In this document: positions 22,896 through 30,762 of the stretch, piece after piece
Layout: every line of letters begins with the position of its first letter
Numbering within the stretch: the stretch's first letter is position 1
Origin: Lachnospiraceae bacterium UBA7110
Lineage (GTDB): Bacteria; Bacillota; Clostridia; Lachnospirales; Lachnospiraceae
Length of the DNA: 30,791 nucleotides
NCBI GenBank assembly: GCA_002492295.1
Contig: DKYC01000030.1
Location: 1-30,791, forward strand
Reading direction: 5' to 3'
Position numbers and translations under genes: made by a program
Notes under the pieces: model-generated
Database searches by the model: none
The model's input: only the letters and a program-made list of their open reading frames with translations
What the model was told of the DNA's origin: nothing

Positions 22896-23849
22896 ATGAA
22901 GCGACGAAAAAAAGTCCTGTTTGCTGTCTTATCACTTGTTATATTATTAACAATAACATCCTGCACCGCCGCGGCAAATCCCGCCGATCCAACAGGCGCT
23001 GCTCAACAGTCTCCACTGCAAAAAGGCTGGAACTGCACCTTCCATTACGCAGGTGATTACTGGAACTGCTATGATCTCTCAAAATCCTTCATCCCCACCC
23101 AAAGCGATTTTGAAACACTTGTTGCTTCATACATACCGCAAATCGAAACCCTCTTAGGAGTGCAGGACTGGTACACGGCAATTGATGCCGACGCGGACAC
23201 TGTTTTGGTCAATTTGGAAATGGGAGGCACTCCGCACTCTATGGTCTGGTCCCCCACAAAGGGTTCAGACGGGACAATCGAGTTCAGCATCCTGTTGTCT
23301 TTTAATCAGATAAAAACGCCCGGAGACCGGGCGCTTGCGCACGAGCTGACACATTCCGTTCTTGGCAGGAGCTGCTTTAGCAATTCCCTTGAGGAAGGGA
23401 TATGTGATTATACGGCGGCAAGAATTGGCGTCAATTATAGTATCTTTTTTGCGGAAAACGGCATAGATATCATGGATTTTTATACCTATGATGTAAAGGC
23501 TGCATTGGAGAAAATCTATGACACGGAAAAAGGCAGCAAAATGCTTGATTCCATCGGACGCTCAGGAGGATATCCGTATTCCCTCCAGACACAGGACGGC
23601 GCGATGTGGTACGAATGTTCACAAAGCTTTGTTGAATACTTAGTAAAAAACTATGGGCTGGATAAAACCATGCAGTTAATCCGCGAAGGAAAAGGCGAAG
23701 AAGATTATCAGACCTATCTTGGCATCAGCTACGAGGAAGTGAAAGAAGCATGGATTGCCTATGTCAAAAACTGTGAGCCACAGTATACGATGGAAGAGTA
23801 CCGGAAAATGGCGCAGTCGTTTTTTGAAGTAAATGGTGGAGGGGATTAA
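22896..23849 (+). CDS. Putative zinc-metalloprotease lipoprotein (gluzincin type)
   Basis: The 317-residue protein starts with a lipoprotein signal (MKRRKKVLFAVLSLVILLTITSC; Cys23). Residues 149-153 are HELTH, a zinc-protease HExxH motif, followed 13 residues later by LEEGICDYTAARIG (E166/E167, D170), the pattern of peptidase-MA-like gluzincins in which the glutamate of EG is the third zinc ligand. A C-terminal region (SQSFVEYLVKNYGLDKTMQLIREGKGEEDYQTYLGISYEEVKEAWIAYV) matches the helical part commonly found after such a domain. It should be anchored on the outer face of the membrane. ATG 22896 fits GAGGGGGG at 22881-22888. Substrate unknown. Its stop overlaps that of the convergent Sel1 gene. 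Confidence 0.75.
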   Translation: MKRRKKVLFAVLSLVILLTITSCTAAANPADPTGAAQQSPLQKGWNCTFHYAGDYWNCYDLSKSFIPTQSDFETLVASYIPQIETLLGVQDWYTAIDADADTVLVNLEMGGTPHSMVWSPTKGSDGTIEFSILLSFNQIKTPGDRALAHELTHSVLGRSCFSNSLEEGICDYTAARIGVNYSIFFAENGIDIMDFYTYDVKAALEKIYDTEKGSKMLDSIGRSGGYPYSLQTQDGAMWYECSQSFVEYLVKNYGLDKTMQLIREGKGEEDYQTYLGISYEEVKEAWIAYVKNCEPQYTMEEYRKMAQSFFEVNGGGD

Positions 23850-24964
23850 TAGCTCTCCAACTCCTCCAGCCCCCAAACCGCAAATCGCTTTTTGGGGTTG
23901 AGCTCAAACATCCACCGCGCCATCTCAAGGTCAACCTCCGTTCCAAGCCCCTTGAGGTAGCACATCCCAAGCATATCTGAGCCCCATGTGCTTCCATTAC
24001 GGTATGCATTATCCAACAGCGCAAATGCCTTCGGAAAATCACAGGCAAGCCCCTGTCCGCCGCGAAAGCGGATTTCGCCCAAAAGGTTGCAAAGCCCCTT
24101 GTCGTTCGGGTAAGCCGCAATGCCCTTCTCAAAATATTCGGCAGCCCGTTTCAAATCCATGCGCAGCGCCCCCTTGAACGTAAAAAGCTTTCCAAGACAG
24201 TAATACGCATACCCGTCCCCGTGGCTTGCGGCGCGCTCATACATTGCAACTGCTTCCTCAAACCGTTTGTCATCGCGGTAATCGTTTCCAACCATGCGTT
24301 CATATGCGCCAATTCCCATATCCGCGCCAATCTGCTTATATTTATCCGCCCTTTTTTTCATAATCGGAACACCATGTTTTCCTGAAGACAAAATCTCAAT
24401 CAAATTTGGAATGGCAATCCCAAGCCCCCGCTCTACGCAGCCCTCATAAAGCCCTACGGCGGCGGCAGCCCACTCCCGCACACGGCGCTGGTATTTTTCC
24501 TCCCCACCTATGCTTTCGGGTGTAATATCAAGAAAATCCGCCACATCACAATAAAAGTACGCATTTGCCACAAGAAACTGGCAGAAAACTTCGCCTGCCA
24601 TTGCCATGCCGTAAACCTTGTCCCAAATTTCGCGCTTAGACTTGTACGGCGGATGGATAAATGTGCCCTGTGAAGGTTCGTATCCCTCAATATGCATGGT
24701 CGCAAACATCCCGACCGCGCTCTCAAGCTCTAAGCTTTTGTCAAAACACTCAAACGCGAATTTTCTGTCGTCAGGAAGCCCAAGCACCGGATCGGCAAAA
24801 CTCTTTCCAAGATAGCAGCGTCCCAAAAAATAAAAAGCATCACCATCTCCCAAATTGGCAGCACTGCGCAGCGCGGCAAGGGACTCCTCGCGTTTGCCCG
24901 AATGCGGGTTAATCCATATATTCTGTATTGCAAATTCAACTCTTTCGTCAAAAAAGGACTGCAT
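23846..24964 (-). CDS. Sel1-like/TPR repeat protein
   Basis: The 372-residue cytoplasmic protein is built from Sel1-like repeats, visible as AANLGDGDAFYFLGRCYLGKSFADPVLG, AASHGDGYAYYCLGKLFTFKGALRMDLKRAAEYFEKGI, NLLGEIRFRGGQGLACDFPKAFALLDNAYRNGSTWGSDMLGMCYLKGLGTEVDLEMARWMFEL. Such helical repeats form protein-binding scaffolds; no enzymatic part is seen. ATG 24964 (GGAGGAG immediately upstream) is used rather than a TTG four codons earlier. Transcription probably begins at the promoter 25094-25122, with a terminator-like hairpin in the leader. Its last 4 bases overlap the stop of the protease lipoprotein, with no terminator between them. Confidence 0.82.
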   Translation of the reverse strand: MQSFFDERVEFAIQNIWINPHSGKREESLAALRSAANLGDGDAFYFLGRCYLGKSFADPVLGLPDDRKFAFECFDKSLELESAVGMFATMHIEGYEPSQGTFIHPPYKSKREIWDKVYGMAMAGEVFCQFLVANAYFYCDVADFLDITPESIGGEEKYQRRVREWAAAAVGLYEGCVERGLGIAIPNLIEILSSGKHGVPIMKKRADKYKQIGADMGIGAYERMVGNDYRDDKRFEEAVAMYERAASHGDGYAYYCLGKLFTFKGALRMDLKRAAEYFEKGIAAYPNDKGLCNLLGEIRFRGGQGLACDFPKAFALLDNAYRNGSTWGSDMLGMCYLKGLGTEVDLEMARWMFELNPKKRFAVWGLEELESY

Positions 24965-24974
24965 AAGCTCCTCC

Positions 24975-25013
24975 AAAAAACTGCTGCAAGGATAAAAGGC
25001 ACAGGCAGCAGTT
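24975..25013 (-). terminator. Leader hairpin with T-run in front of the Sel1 gene
   Basis: On the minus strand AACTGCTGC (25013-25005) and GCAGCAGTT (24987-24979) pair over 9 bp with a 17-base loop, followed by a T-run at 24980-24975, then at once GGAGGAG and the ATG at 24964. It has the shape of an intrinsic terminator placed between promoter and start codon, so conditional termination is likely. Confidence 0.6.
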
Positions 25014-25093
25014 GATAAAATTATAAATTCAGACCAGAAAAGTCAATATAGAAATCCTCATAGATGCCGACAGTTTTTCTTATACTTTTTATT

Positions 25094-25122
25094 AGTATAC
25101 CGTCAATGCTGATTATAGTCAA
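25094..25122 (-). promoter_or_regulatory. Promoter of the Sel1 gene
   Basis: On the minus strand TTGACT (25122-25117) and TATACT (25099-25094) are 17 bases apart. Transcription would start near 25087, giving a 120-base leader. Confidence 0.7.
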
Positions 25123-25183
25123 TTTTAACATAACAGTTTTAAGCAATAATATGTAAAAACAGTACTGGCAATTAAAAAAATGC

Positions 25184-25212
25184 TTGCGGTTTTTACGAAT
25201 ATATGATATAGT
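25184..25212 (+). promoter_or_regulatory. Promoter of tRNA-Tyr
   Basis: TTGCGG (25184-25189) and TATAGT (25207-25212) with a 17-base spacer; start near 25219, about 45 bases upstream of the mature tRNA. Confidence 0.55.
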
Positions 25213-25263
25213 TTTTTCGTTACAGGAGAAAGTCCATTATGGGAATACTTCTGTGTAACACAT

Positions 25264-25345
25264 GGGTGGATTCCCGAGTGGCCAAAGGGGACAGACTGTA
25301 AATCTGCTGCTTTATGCTTCGGTGGTTCGAATCCACCTCCACCCA
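25264..25345 (+). tRNA. tRNA-Tyr (anticodon GTA)
   Basis: The acceptor stem GGGTGGA (25264-25270) pairs fully with TCCACCC (25338-25344), discriminator A at 25345. The D arm has CCC/GGG, the anticodon loop is CTGTAAA (GTA anticodon), there is a long variable arm as expected for bacterial tRNA-Tyr, and the T arm is GGTGG-TTCGAAT-CCACC (25321-25337). CCA is not encoded: TTTG follows the discriminator base, so the cca enzyme must add it. The first anticodon-stem pair appears to be A-C, a minor mismatch. Confidence 0.95.
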
Positions 25346-25377
25346 TTTGACGTTTGAAACAAAACAGCGCCTTCCTA

Positions 25378-25412
25378 AAAGAACCGAGCGGTATAAAACA
25401 GCTCGGTTCTTT
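25378..25412. terminator. Bidirectional terminator between tRNA-Tyr and mscL
   Basis: AAAGAACCGAGC (25378-25389) pairs perfectly with GCTCGGTTCTTT (25401-25412), 12 bp and an 11-base loop. On the minus strand the stem is followed by a T-run, so it suits mscL best; it also ends the tRNA transcript. Confidence 0.85.
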
Positions 25413-25428
25413 GCATTACTGCTTTCCC

Positions 25429-25854
25429 TTATTTCTCAACCTCAACTTCTAGCTCTGAAGTGCAGTGCGGACACCGTACGGCTTCTAATGCAATCTCAGA
25501 TTTGCAGTATGGACAAATCTTCGTTGTCGGCGCCTTGTCTTCTTCCTTTTTTTGGAATTTTGACATGGCAGTATTCATCGCTTTTACAAGGATAAACACA
25601 ATAAACGCCATAATCAGGAAATTTACCACTGCCGTAATAAACTTTCCGTAATAAAGCGTCACGTCGCCTGTAATGTTCCAGGCAAGCTGGTCAAAATTCA
25701 TGCCGCCAAACAGCCCGAGCAGCGGATTGATAATATCATTGACAAGCGATGAGACAATGCTTGTGAACGCACCGCCGATAATAATACCGACTGCCATATC
25801 CATGACGTTTCCCTTGCTGATAAATTTTTTAAATTCCTCTAAAAATTTGCGCAT
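25429..25854 (-). CDS. mscL: Large-conductance mechanosensitive channel with C-terminal zinc ribbon
   Basis: The 141-residue membrane protein opens a large pore under membrane tension and protects cells from osmotic downshock. The N-terminal MRKFLEEFKKFISKGNVMDMAVGIIIGGAFTSIVSSLVNDIINPLLG is the family signature with TM1; TM2 is at about 72-92 (FITAVVNFLIMAFIVFILVKAMN). In place of the usual C-terminal helical bundle there is a zinc ribbon: CPYC (114-117) and CPHC (128-131), so the cytoplasmic cap probably binds zinc. ATG 25854 follows AGAGGG; 23 more upstream codons are open but unlike MscL. It has its own promoter and stands alone. Confidence 0.95.
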   Translation of the reverse strand: MRKFLEEFKKFISKGNVMDMAVGIIIGGAFTSIVSSLVNDIINPLLGLFGGMNFDQLAWNITGDVTLYYGKFITAVVNFLIMAFIVFILVKAMNTAMSKFQKKEEDKAPTTKICPYCKSEIALEAVRCPHCTSELEVEVEK

Positions 25855-25894
25855 AAAAAATCCCTCTTTTCGATAAATAATTCTTACTCCGAAC

Positions 25895-25923
25895 ATTATA
25901 CATGGAAATAAAGAAACATGCAA
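25895..25923 (-). promoter_or_regulatory. Promoter of mscL
   Basis: On the minus strand TTGCAT (25923-25918) and TATAAT (25900-25895, perfect) are separated by 17 bases, 41 bases upstream of the ATG. Confidence 0.75.
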
Positions 25924-25951
25924 CCATGCACATAAGATTGCAATTTTACGG

Positions 25952-25980
25952 TTGTGTTTATAAATATTTTATGATATTAT
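25952..25980 (+). promoter_or_regulatory. Promoter of the orphan membrane protein
   Basis: TTGTGT (25952-25957) and TATTAT (25975-25980) are 17 bases apart. The leader of about 95 bases has two hairpins: AATGC/GCATT (26001-26005, 26012-26016), and a bulged stem 26020-26025/26051-26056 plus 26033-26039/26044-26050. Confidence 0.55.
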
Positions 25981-26082
25981 TGTTTTGTTTCGATTAAAAG
26001 AATGCTTTTGGGCATTTCACCCCTTAGATTATAAACATATGATTATGTTTAAGGGGAAATTACATGTGAGATGGGGGTACAT

Positions 26083-27099
26083 ATGAGTAAAATTACGGAA
26101 AATTATAAAAGCCTTGCGGCGGGGATTGGCTTTACCTATGATGAGTATACGAATACGATTTACGGTATCAAAAACGGCTATGAGCTGCTGGTTTACGCAA
26201 CGGACCAGCGTTATCCGTATCTTCTGACAATTACGACTTCCGCAAGAAGCGCAAATGCGACACTTGGAAAAAATGAGATTTCACTGTTTAAAAAGAGCGT
26301 TGCACCTGCCGTGGGTATGACACAAAAGGACAGCCTGATTACAGTTACGAACAAAAATCAGACCAACCAGGGAAAGCTGCGCGAGGATATTGACTATACG
26401 CTCAGCGCGTTGACGGCATTTTTAAGTGAAAGAAGCTTTGTGCCATGCTGCCAGACCTGCGGCAGCTCCACACAGACAGTCGGCTTTATGCTGGAAACCG
26501 CAAGACTGCATCTTTGTGCAAACTGCGCGGCCAAGGCAAAGAGTGAGAATGAGGTCAAGGCGCAAAAAAGGCAGCAGAAAAGTGTCAACATCATCGGCGG
26601 AATTATCGGTGCGGTAATCGGCTCGCTGATTGGTGTGGCATGTATCGTGATTTTGGGAATGCTTGGCTATGTGGCGGCGCTTTCAGGAATTGTGATGGCG
26701 TTCTGTACGCTCAAGGGTTTTGACAAGCTTGGCGGGAAGCTCACGGCAATCGGCATTGTTATTTCCTGCGTGATTATGGTCGGCATGACCTACTTTGGGA
26801 ACCGTCTCGACTGGGCAATCCAAATTTCCCAGGCAATAAAGGAATACTATGACTATGAGGTGGGCGTTTTTGAAGCGTTTCAGGCAGTGCCATCGCTTGT
26901 GGCGGAGCTGGACGGAATGGGCGATTATATAGGCTCCTTTGTACAGCAGTTAATTTTCGTCGCAGTTGGCGCCGTCCCCACCATTATTTCCATTACAAGG
27001 GAGCAGAGAAATGTCAACCGTGTTGCACAAATCGGCTATATGCAGAATGCAGGCGTGTTTGCAGACGCTTCGGCAGGCAACAGTGCAGGCAATTTTTAA
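26083..27099 (+). CDS. Membrane protein of unknown function with CxxC motifs
   Basis: I do not recognise this 338-residue protein. The N-terminal ~115 residues look like a soluble domain (FTYDEYTNTIYGIKNGYELLVYATDQRYPYLLTITTSARSAN). A probable zinc-binding knuckle follows, C122/C123-x-x-C126 and C145-x-x-C148 (LHLCANCAAK). Hydrophobic segments lie at about 170-190, 192-210, 220-238 and 285-305, i.e. about four membrane spans; the C-terminus is short and cytoplasmic-looking. ATG 26083 is preferred since GGGGG at 26073-26077 serves it; ATG 26071 is an alternative. It has its own promoter and a structured leader. No partner gene is evident. Confidence 0.72.
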   Translation: MSKITENYKSLAAGIGFTYDEYTNTIYGIKNGYELLVYATDQRYPYLLTITTSARSANATLGKNEISLFKKSVAPAVGMTQKDSLITVTNKNQTNQGKLREDIDYTLSALTAFLSERSFVPCCQTCGSSTQTVGFMLETARLHLCANCAAKAKSENEVKAQKRQQKSVNIIGGIIGAVIGSLIGVACIVILGMLGYVAALSGIVMAFCTLKGFDKLGGKLTAIGIVISCVIMVGMTYFGNRLDWAIQISQAIKEYYDYEVGVFEAFQAVPSLVAELDGMGDYIGSFVQQLIFVAVGAVPTIISITREQRNVNRVAQIGYMQNAGVFADASAGNSAGNF

Positions 27100-27121
27100 A
27101 ATTTTGGAATACAAGCTTTAT

Positions 27122-27163
27122 ACAAGCCTGCAGAGTACCGGAAAGGTATTGCTGCAGGCTTGT
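27122..27163 (+). terminator. Long hairpin between orphan membrane protein and pfk
   Basis: ACAAGCCTGCAG (27122-27133) pairs with CTGCAGGCTTGT (27152-27163), extended by AGTACC/GGTATT inside (27134-27139 and 27145-27150). It has no T-run after it, so termination is likely but not certain. Confidence 0.55.
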
Positions 27164-27201
27164 GTATAACTTACAAAAATTGAAAAATTTCACATAAAAA
27201 G

Positions 27202-27230
27202 TTGTTCGTTTCTGAAAAAGGGATTATAAT
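27202..27230 (+). promoter_or_regulatory. Promoter of the phosphofructokinase gene
   Basis: TTGTTC (27202-27207) and a perfect TATAAT (27225-27230), spacer 17, leader of about 50 bases. Confidence 0.75.
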
Positions 27231-27286
27231 ACAAGAAGAAACAAACGAAAATAATGCGCAAACATATTTGCGAAAAGGAGGTTTCC

Positions 27287-28360
27287 ATGATAAGAATAGG
27301 TATGTTGACAAGCGGCGGCGATTGTCAGGCACTGAATGCTGCAATGCGCGGCGTGGCAAAAACGTTGTTCAATTCTGGCGAGCAGGTCGAGCTGTTTGGC
27401 TTTCTCGAGGGCTATAAGGGACTGATTTACGGAAAGTACAGAATGCTTGCAAGCTCTGATTTTTCGGGAATACTGACAAAGGGCGGCACAATCCTCGGAA
27501 GTTCCCGTATGCCTTTTAAGACCATGCGCGATCCGGACGAGAACGGTTTGGACAAGGTTGAGGCGATGAAACATAATTATTATAAACTCAATCTCGACTG
27601 CCTTGTAGTGCTCGGCGGAAACGGTACCCATAAAACGGCAAATCTCCTTCGCGAGGAAGGTTTAAATGTGGTAACGCTGCCCAAGACCATTGACAATGAC
27701 CTTTGGGGAACGGATATGACGTTTGGCTTCCAAAGTGCAGTTGACATTGCGACACAGTGTATTGACCAAATCCATACGACCGCAGCTTCGCACGGCAGGG
27801 TGTTTATTGTTGAGGTAATGGGGCACAAGGTAGGCTATCTGACGCTGAACGCAGGTATGGCAGGCGGCGCGGACATTATCTTAATTCCCGAGATACCTTA
27901 CGACATCAACAAGATTATTGATGCAATCAAGAAGCGTTCCGAAAGAGGAAGCAGCTTTACGATTCTTGCGGTGGCAGAGGGAGCCGTTTCCAAAGAAGTG
28001 GCGGCGCTTTCCAAAAAAGATTTTAAGAAATATATGTCGGAATATAAATATCCCAGCGTTTCTTATGAAATTGCAGAGAGGATTACGAAAAAGAGCGGTT
28101 TAGAGGTGCGCGTTACCGTTCCGGGGCATACACAGCGCGGCGGCAGCCCCAATTCATATGACAGGGTTTTCGCAAGCCGTTTAGGCGCGGAAGCGGCACG
28201 GCTGATAATGAAGAAGGAATATGGTTTCATGGTAGGATACCGTAACAGGGAAATCGTAAAGGTTCCGCTTGAGGAAGTGGCAGGAAAGCTGAAAATGGTG
28301 GATCCCGAGTCCGACATTATCAGGGAAGCAAAGATGCTTGGCATCAGTTTTGGCGATTAA
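27287..28360 (+). CDS. 6-phosphofructokinase
   Basis: The 357-residue enzyme phosphorylates fructose 6-phosphate, the committing step of glycolysis. The N-terminal MIRIGMLTSGGDCQALNAAMRG, the substrate loop GGTILGSSR, the active-site PKTIDND (catalytic base D136), MGHKVGYLTLNAGMAGGADIILIPE and VPGHTQRGGSPNSYDRVFASRLG are typical. The phosphoryl-donor site reads GGNGT (N112, G113) together with K133 in PKTIDND. In the usual scheme Gly at the first position marks ATP use while Lys at the second marks pyrophosphate use; this enzyme mixes the two, so its donor cannot be assigned from sequence. ATG 27287 follows AAAAGGAGG; an upstream in-frame ATG (27254) adds 11 unrelated codons. Stand-alone gene. 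Confidence 0.93.
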   Translation: MIRIGMLTSGGDCQALNAAMRGVAKTLFNSGEQVELFGFLEGYKGLIYGKYRMLASSDFSGILTKGGTILGSSRMPFKTMRDPDENGLDKVEAMKHNYYKLNLDCLVVLGGNGTHKTANLLREEGLNVVTLPKTIDNDLWGTDMTFGFQSAVDIATQCIDQIHTTAASHGRVFIVEVMGHKVGYLTLNAGMAGGADIILIPEIPYDINKIIDAIKKRSERGSSFTILAVAEGAVSKEVAALSKKDFKKYMSEYKYPSVSYEIAERITKKSGLEVRVTVPGHTQRGGSPNSYDRVFASRLGAEAARLIMKKEYGFMVGYRNREIVKVPLEEVAGKLKMVDPESDIIREAKMLGISFGD

Positions 28361-28374
28361 GCTGATTAATATAA

Positions 28375-28401
28375 AAAATGGGGCGAAAGCCCCATTTTTA
28401 T
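28375..28401. terminator. Bidirectional terminator of pfk and the GH18 gene
   Basis: AAAATGGGGC (28375-28384) and GCCCCATTTT (28389-28398) form a 10-bp stem with a GAAA tetraloop, flanked by A- and T-runs, so it serves both the plus-strand pfk and the minus-strand GH18 gene. Confidence 0.9.
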
Positions 28402-28408
28402 TGCAATA

Positions 28409-30139
28409 TTATTGTCCGGCATATTCCGCAATCACATCCCAGACCGCGCTGTCTTCGAGTCCGAGCTTCCAGCTTGCAACGCCTTTAATGCCTTGGCTTT
28501 GCATAACCTGCAGCTTCACACGTATCGAGTCCACATCTTCAAGCCAGCACTGGTAAAGCGTGTCGCCCGACTGGTATTCTGCATAATTCTGACAAAACTC
28601 ATCCGACCACGCCGGCGTAACATTATTCTGCGCAATCCATGCCGGTTCTGCCGACATTGCAATTGTGGAAGCCGTAAGCCCGTTCGGTCCTGTTTCCCAA
28701 ATCCTTGTATAGAACGGAACAGCATTGATAATCTTTTCCGCGGGTACCACCTCTTTTGTGCCGGTAATGCCATCCTCGACAAAGCTGATAGATGCGTTCG
28801 AGCCTGCAACGCCGCCGCCAACATAATGTTCGTCATATCCCATAATAATAATGTAATCCGCCACAATCCCCTGTTCCTTGCGGTTATAATGTGCCGTATA
28901 TTCGCTTGGCACATAGTTATCCACCGACAGCACCACGCCGCGCTTGCGCGTTTCAATCGACAGCTCCCGCAAAAACTGCACGAAATGTGTTCCCGCAGAG
29001 CTTTTCACCTTTTCAAAGTCAATGTTGATGCCGTCGAGCCCATAGGTATCCACCTCGTTCATCAGCGCATCAATCAGAACCTTACGGTTTGCCGATGAGG
29101 ACAGAAGTTCGTCAAAATCAATGGTGACGCCATACAAATTTGTGCTGTCCACATCTGTCACAAGCGCCCAGACTTCAACACCAAGCTCATGTGCTTTTGA
29201 CACATAGGAAGCATTTGCAAGACTGGAAATGCCGCCGTTATTGTCCGTCAGACGAAACCACGTCGGCGATACGACATTGACTGCTTTGGTCGAGTTTAGC
29301 GCGTTTGCAAGATAATTGCCGTCAACCTCCTCAAACACCTGATGAAAGGCAAGATTAATCATTCCGTCTTTTTTCACATTGTTGTAGACAATTTCCTGGA
29401 AATCCGTGCCGCACATCCGCTGTGAAACCGTTTTGTCTGTCAACCGTATGTTTTCAATATATCCGATAATGGAGTTTTCGGTCTTAACCTTCGACCAGTT
29501 TTCCATTTCCTCCAATATAATAACCTGTGCATCCGCCGGAAGTTCCTGAAGAATCGGGCTTTTAACTCCGCCCTGATAGCGCACGGCTGTCTTTTTTGTA
29601 AGCCTTGCAGACGTGTATTCGTCCCACTGTGTATAGACCTGTATATGCTCAGGCTCCGTAAAGCCGTAGTATTCAAAGTTTGCAAATTTTTTCACATAAT
29701 CTGCCCCGATATAAAGGACATCCCCATCATAGAAAGCCGCCATATAATTCGGATCTGTTGAACCGATTTCCTGTGGCACATCAGAAACATACATAGTATT
29801 GCTGTTTTCCCCGATATTGACTTTAATCACGTCCGTGTCAGTTGTAAAGAGCAGCACCTGCTCATCCGCGTTGACATAAAAACGGTCCGTGAAATACTTT
29901 TCGACCGTCGAGAGCGTAAAATAATGCGTGCCATGCACAAATTTTGCCATATCATCCAAGATCTCATCCTGCAGGACAATTGCACAATCACTGTCCTGTG
30001 TAAGACCGAAATACTCGTTTAAGTCAGCATGCTCCCTGGAATACGAGAACCGCTCCCAAAGATTTCCCCCAAATGCCGCCGCTAAAATGATAATAATGAG
30101 AACGACAGGCACCAGTATTAAAATAATCCTTTTTTTCAT
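28409..30139 (-). CDS. Membrane-anchored SH3b-GH18 glycosidase
   Basis: The 576-residue protein has an N-terminal membrane anchor (about 4-30, RIILILVPVVLIIIILAAAFG). A beta-rich region (about 45-165) resembles a copper-amine-oxidase-type stalk domain. An SH3b-like domain follows (about 180-240, ALRYQ-type strands, ENWSKVKTENSIIGYI). The GH18 barrel occupies about 255-576. Its catalytic motif is DGINIDFE at 369-376 (D374, general acid E376); N replaces the middle Asp, as in spore-lytic YaaH/SleL-type GH18. This points to cell-wall or spore-cortex glycan, rather than chitin, as substrate. ATG 30139 follows GGAGG at good spacing. Confidence 0.88.
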   Translation of the reverse strand: MKKRIILILVPVVLIIIILAAAFGGNLWERFSYSREHADLNEYFGLTQDSDCAIVLQDEILDDMAKFVHGTHYFTLSTVEKYFTDRFYVNADEQVLLFTTDTDVIKVNIGENSNTMYVSDVPQEIGSTDPNYMAAFYDGDVLYIGADYVKKFANFEYYGFTEPEHIQVYTQWDEYTSARLTKKTAVRYQGGVKSPILQELPADAQVIILEEMENWSKVKTENSIIGYIENIRLTDKTVSQRMCGTDFQEIVYNNVKKDGMINLAFHQVFEEVDGNYLANALNSTKAVNVVSPTWFRLTDNNGGISSLANASYVSKAHELGVEVWALVTDVDSTNLYGVTIDFDELLSSSANRKVLIDALMNEVDTYGLDGINIDFEKVKSSAGTHFVQFLRELSIETRKRGVVLSVDNYVPSEYTAHYNRKEQGIVADYIIIMGYDEHYVGGGVAGSNASISFVEDGITGTKEVVPAEKIINAVPFYTRIWETGPNGLTASTIAMSAEPAWIAQNNVTPAWSDEFCQNYAEYQSGDTLYQCWLEDVDSIRVKLQVMQSQGIKGVASWKLGLEDSAVWDVIAEYAGQ

Positions 30140-30161
30140 CCGGATACCTCCAATCGTTCTC

Positions 30162-30170
30162 ATTATATCA
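30162..30170 (-). promoter_or_regulatory. Extended -10 promoter of the GH18 gene
   Basis: Read on the minus strand, TGATATAAT (30170-30162) is a perfect extended -10 element; the -35 region is poor. The start would lie near 30155, about 16 bases upstream of the ATG, giving a very short leader. Confidence 0.5.
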
Positions 30171-30475
30171 TAAAGATTTGTGGTTCGTACACATAAAGTT
30201 GTTGTTTTTTGATTTTTTTGATTTTAAGACTTTAACAGAAAAAACGTTCCATGGAAATAAAATTCCCATTATTTACTTGAAAAAGTTCCTATCATTTTTT
30301 CCGTGCATATGATAAGATATAATTGCTTTCAGATATGGCGATAAAGAGGGGGTCTTTACCGAAGTGCCCTGTTGCGTAATGCTGCCAAAGCCCAAAAGTT
30401 TTCCGTGATATATAAAAAAATTAAAAAACTGAAAAAAGATGTCCGAAACATGTACCTATTGTCAGAAAAATGTTG

Positions 30476-30507
30476 TATAATCAGGTTATGAAAGCGGTTA
30501 ACCTGAT
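30476..30507 (+). promoter_or_regulatory. Palindrome overlapping a -10 element
   Basis: TATAAT (30476-30481) runs into ATCAGGTTA (30480-30488), which is repeated inverted as TAACCTGAT (30499-30507), 9 bp with a 10-base gap. This is the layout of a repressor operator placed at a transcription start. The -35 is not clear, and no gene follows for at least 280 bases. Confidence 0.4.
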
Positions 30508-30729
30508 ATGGATAATAAACGTACAAAGTATTGGCAAAATATTTTTGGTTAATTTGCACAAGCTAATAAGACAATGAAATAAAAATCAGCCTGTACGCAT
30601 ATACTTCAAAGATTTCGCAAATAGGTATGACAACACTTTCCGGCGCAAACCCTTCCTTCCGTGTACGGTTTTGTCGCAGGAACATCTTATAAGTAAATTA
30701 TTAGCATAAAATAAAAATTTATGCAGGCT

Positions 30730-30762
30730 GAAATGTAATAATTTGCCCGAAATGTAATAATT
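30730..30762. repeat. Two 14-bp direct repeats 19 bp apart
   Basis: GAAATGTAATAATT occurs at 30730-30743 and 30749-30762. A 19-bp period is not far from two helical turns, so a tandem protein-binding site is possible; what they serve lies outside the window. Confidence 0.7.

Larger units (their letters stand above)
24965..25263. other. Divergent intergenic region between the Sel1 gene and tRNA-Tyr
   Basis: About 300 bases without a gene. It holds the Sel1 leader hairpin (24975-25013), the Sel1 promoter (25094-25122, minus) and the tRNA promoter (25184-25212, plus). A further minus-strand TTGACT near 25045-25050 might be a second Sel1 promoter, but the spacing to TATAAT (15) is poor. I see nothing coding. 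Confidence 0.7.

Noticed and set aside
30346..30405. G-rich run followed by GTG and a 14-codon peptide
   Set aside because: Too short and without conserved features to call a gene; kept only as a note in the region description.
30356..30559. 67-residue minus-strand frame near the window end
   Set aside because: AT-rich, no good ribosome binding site, no recognised motif; the frame probably exists by chance.
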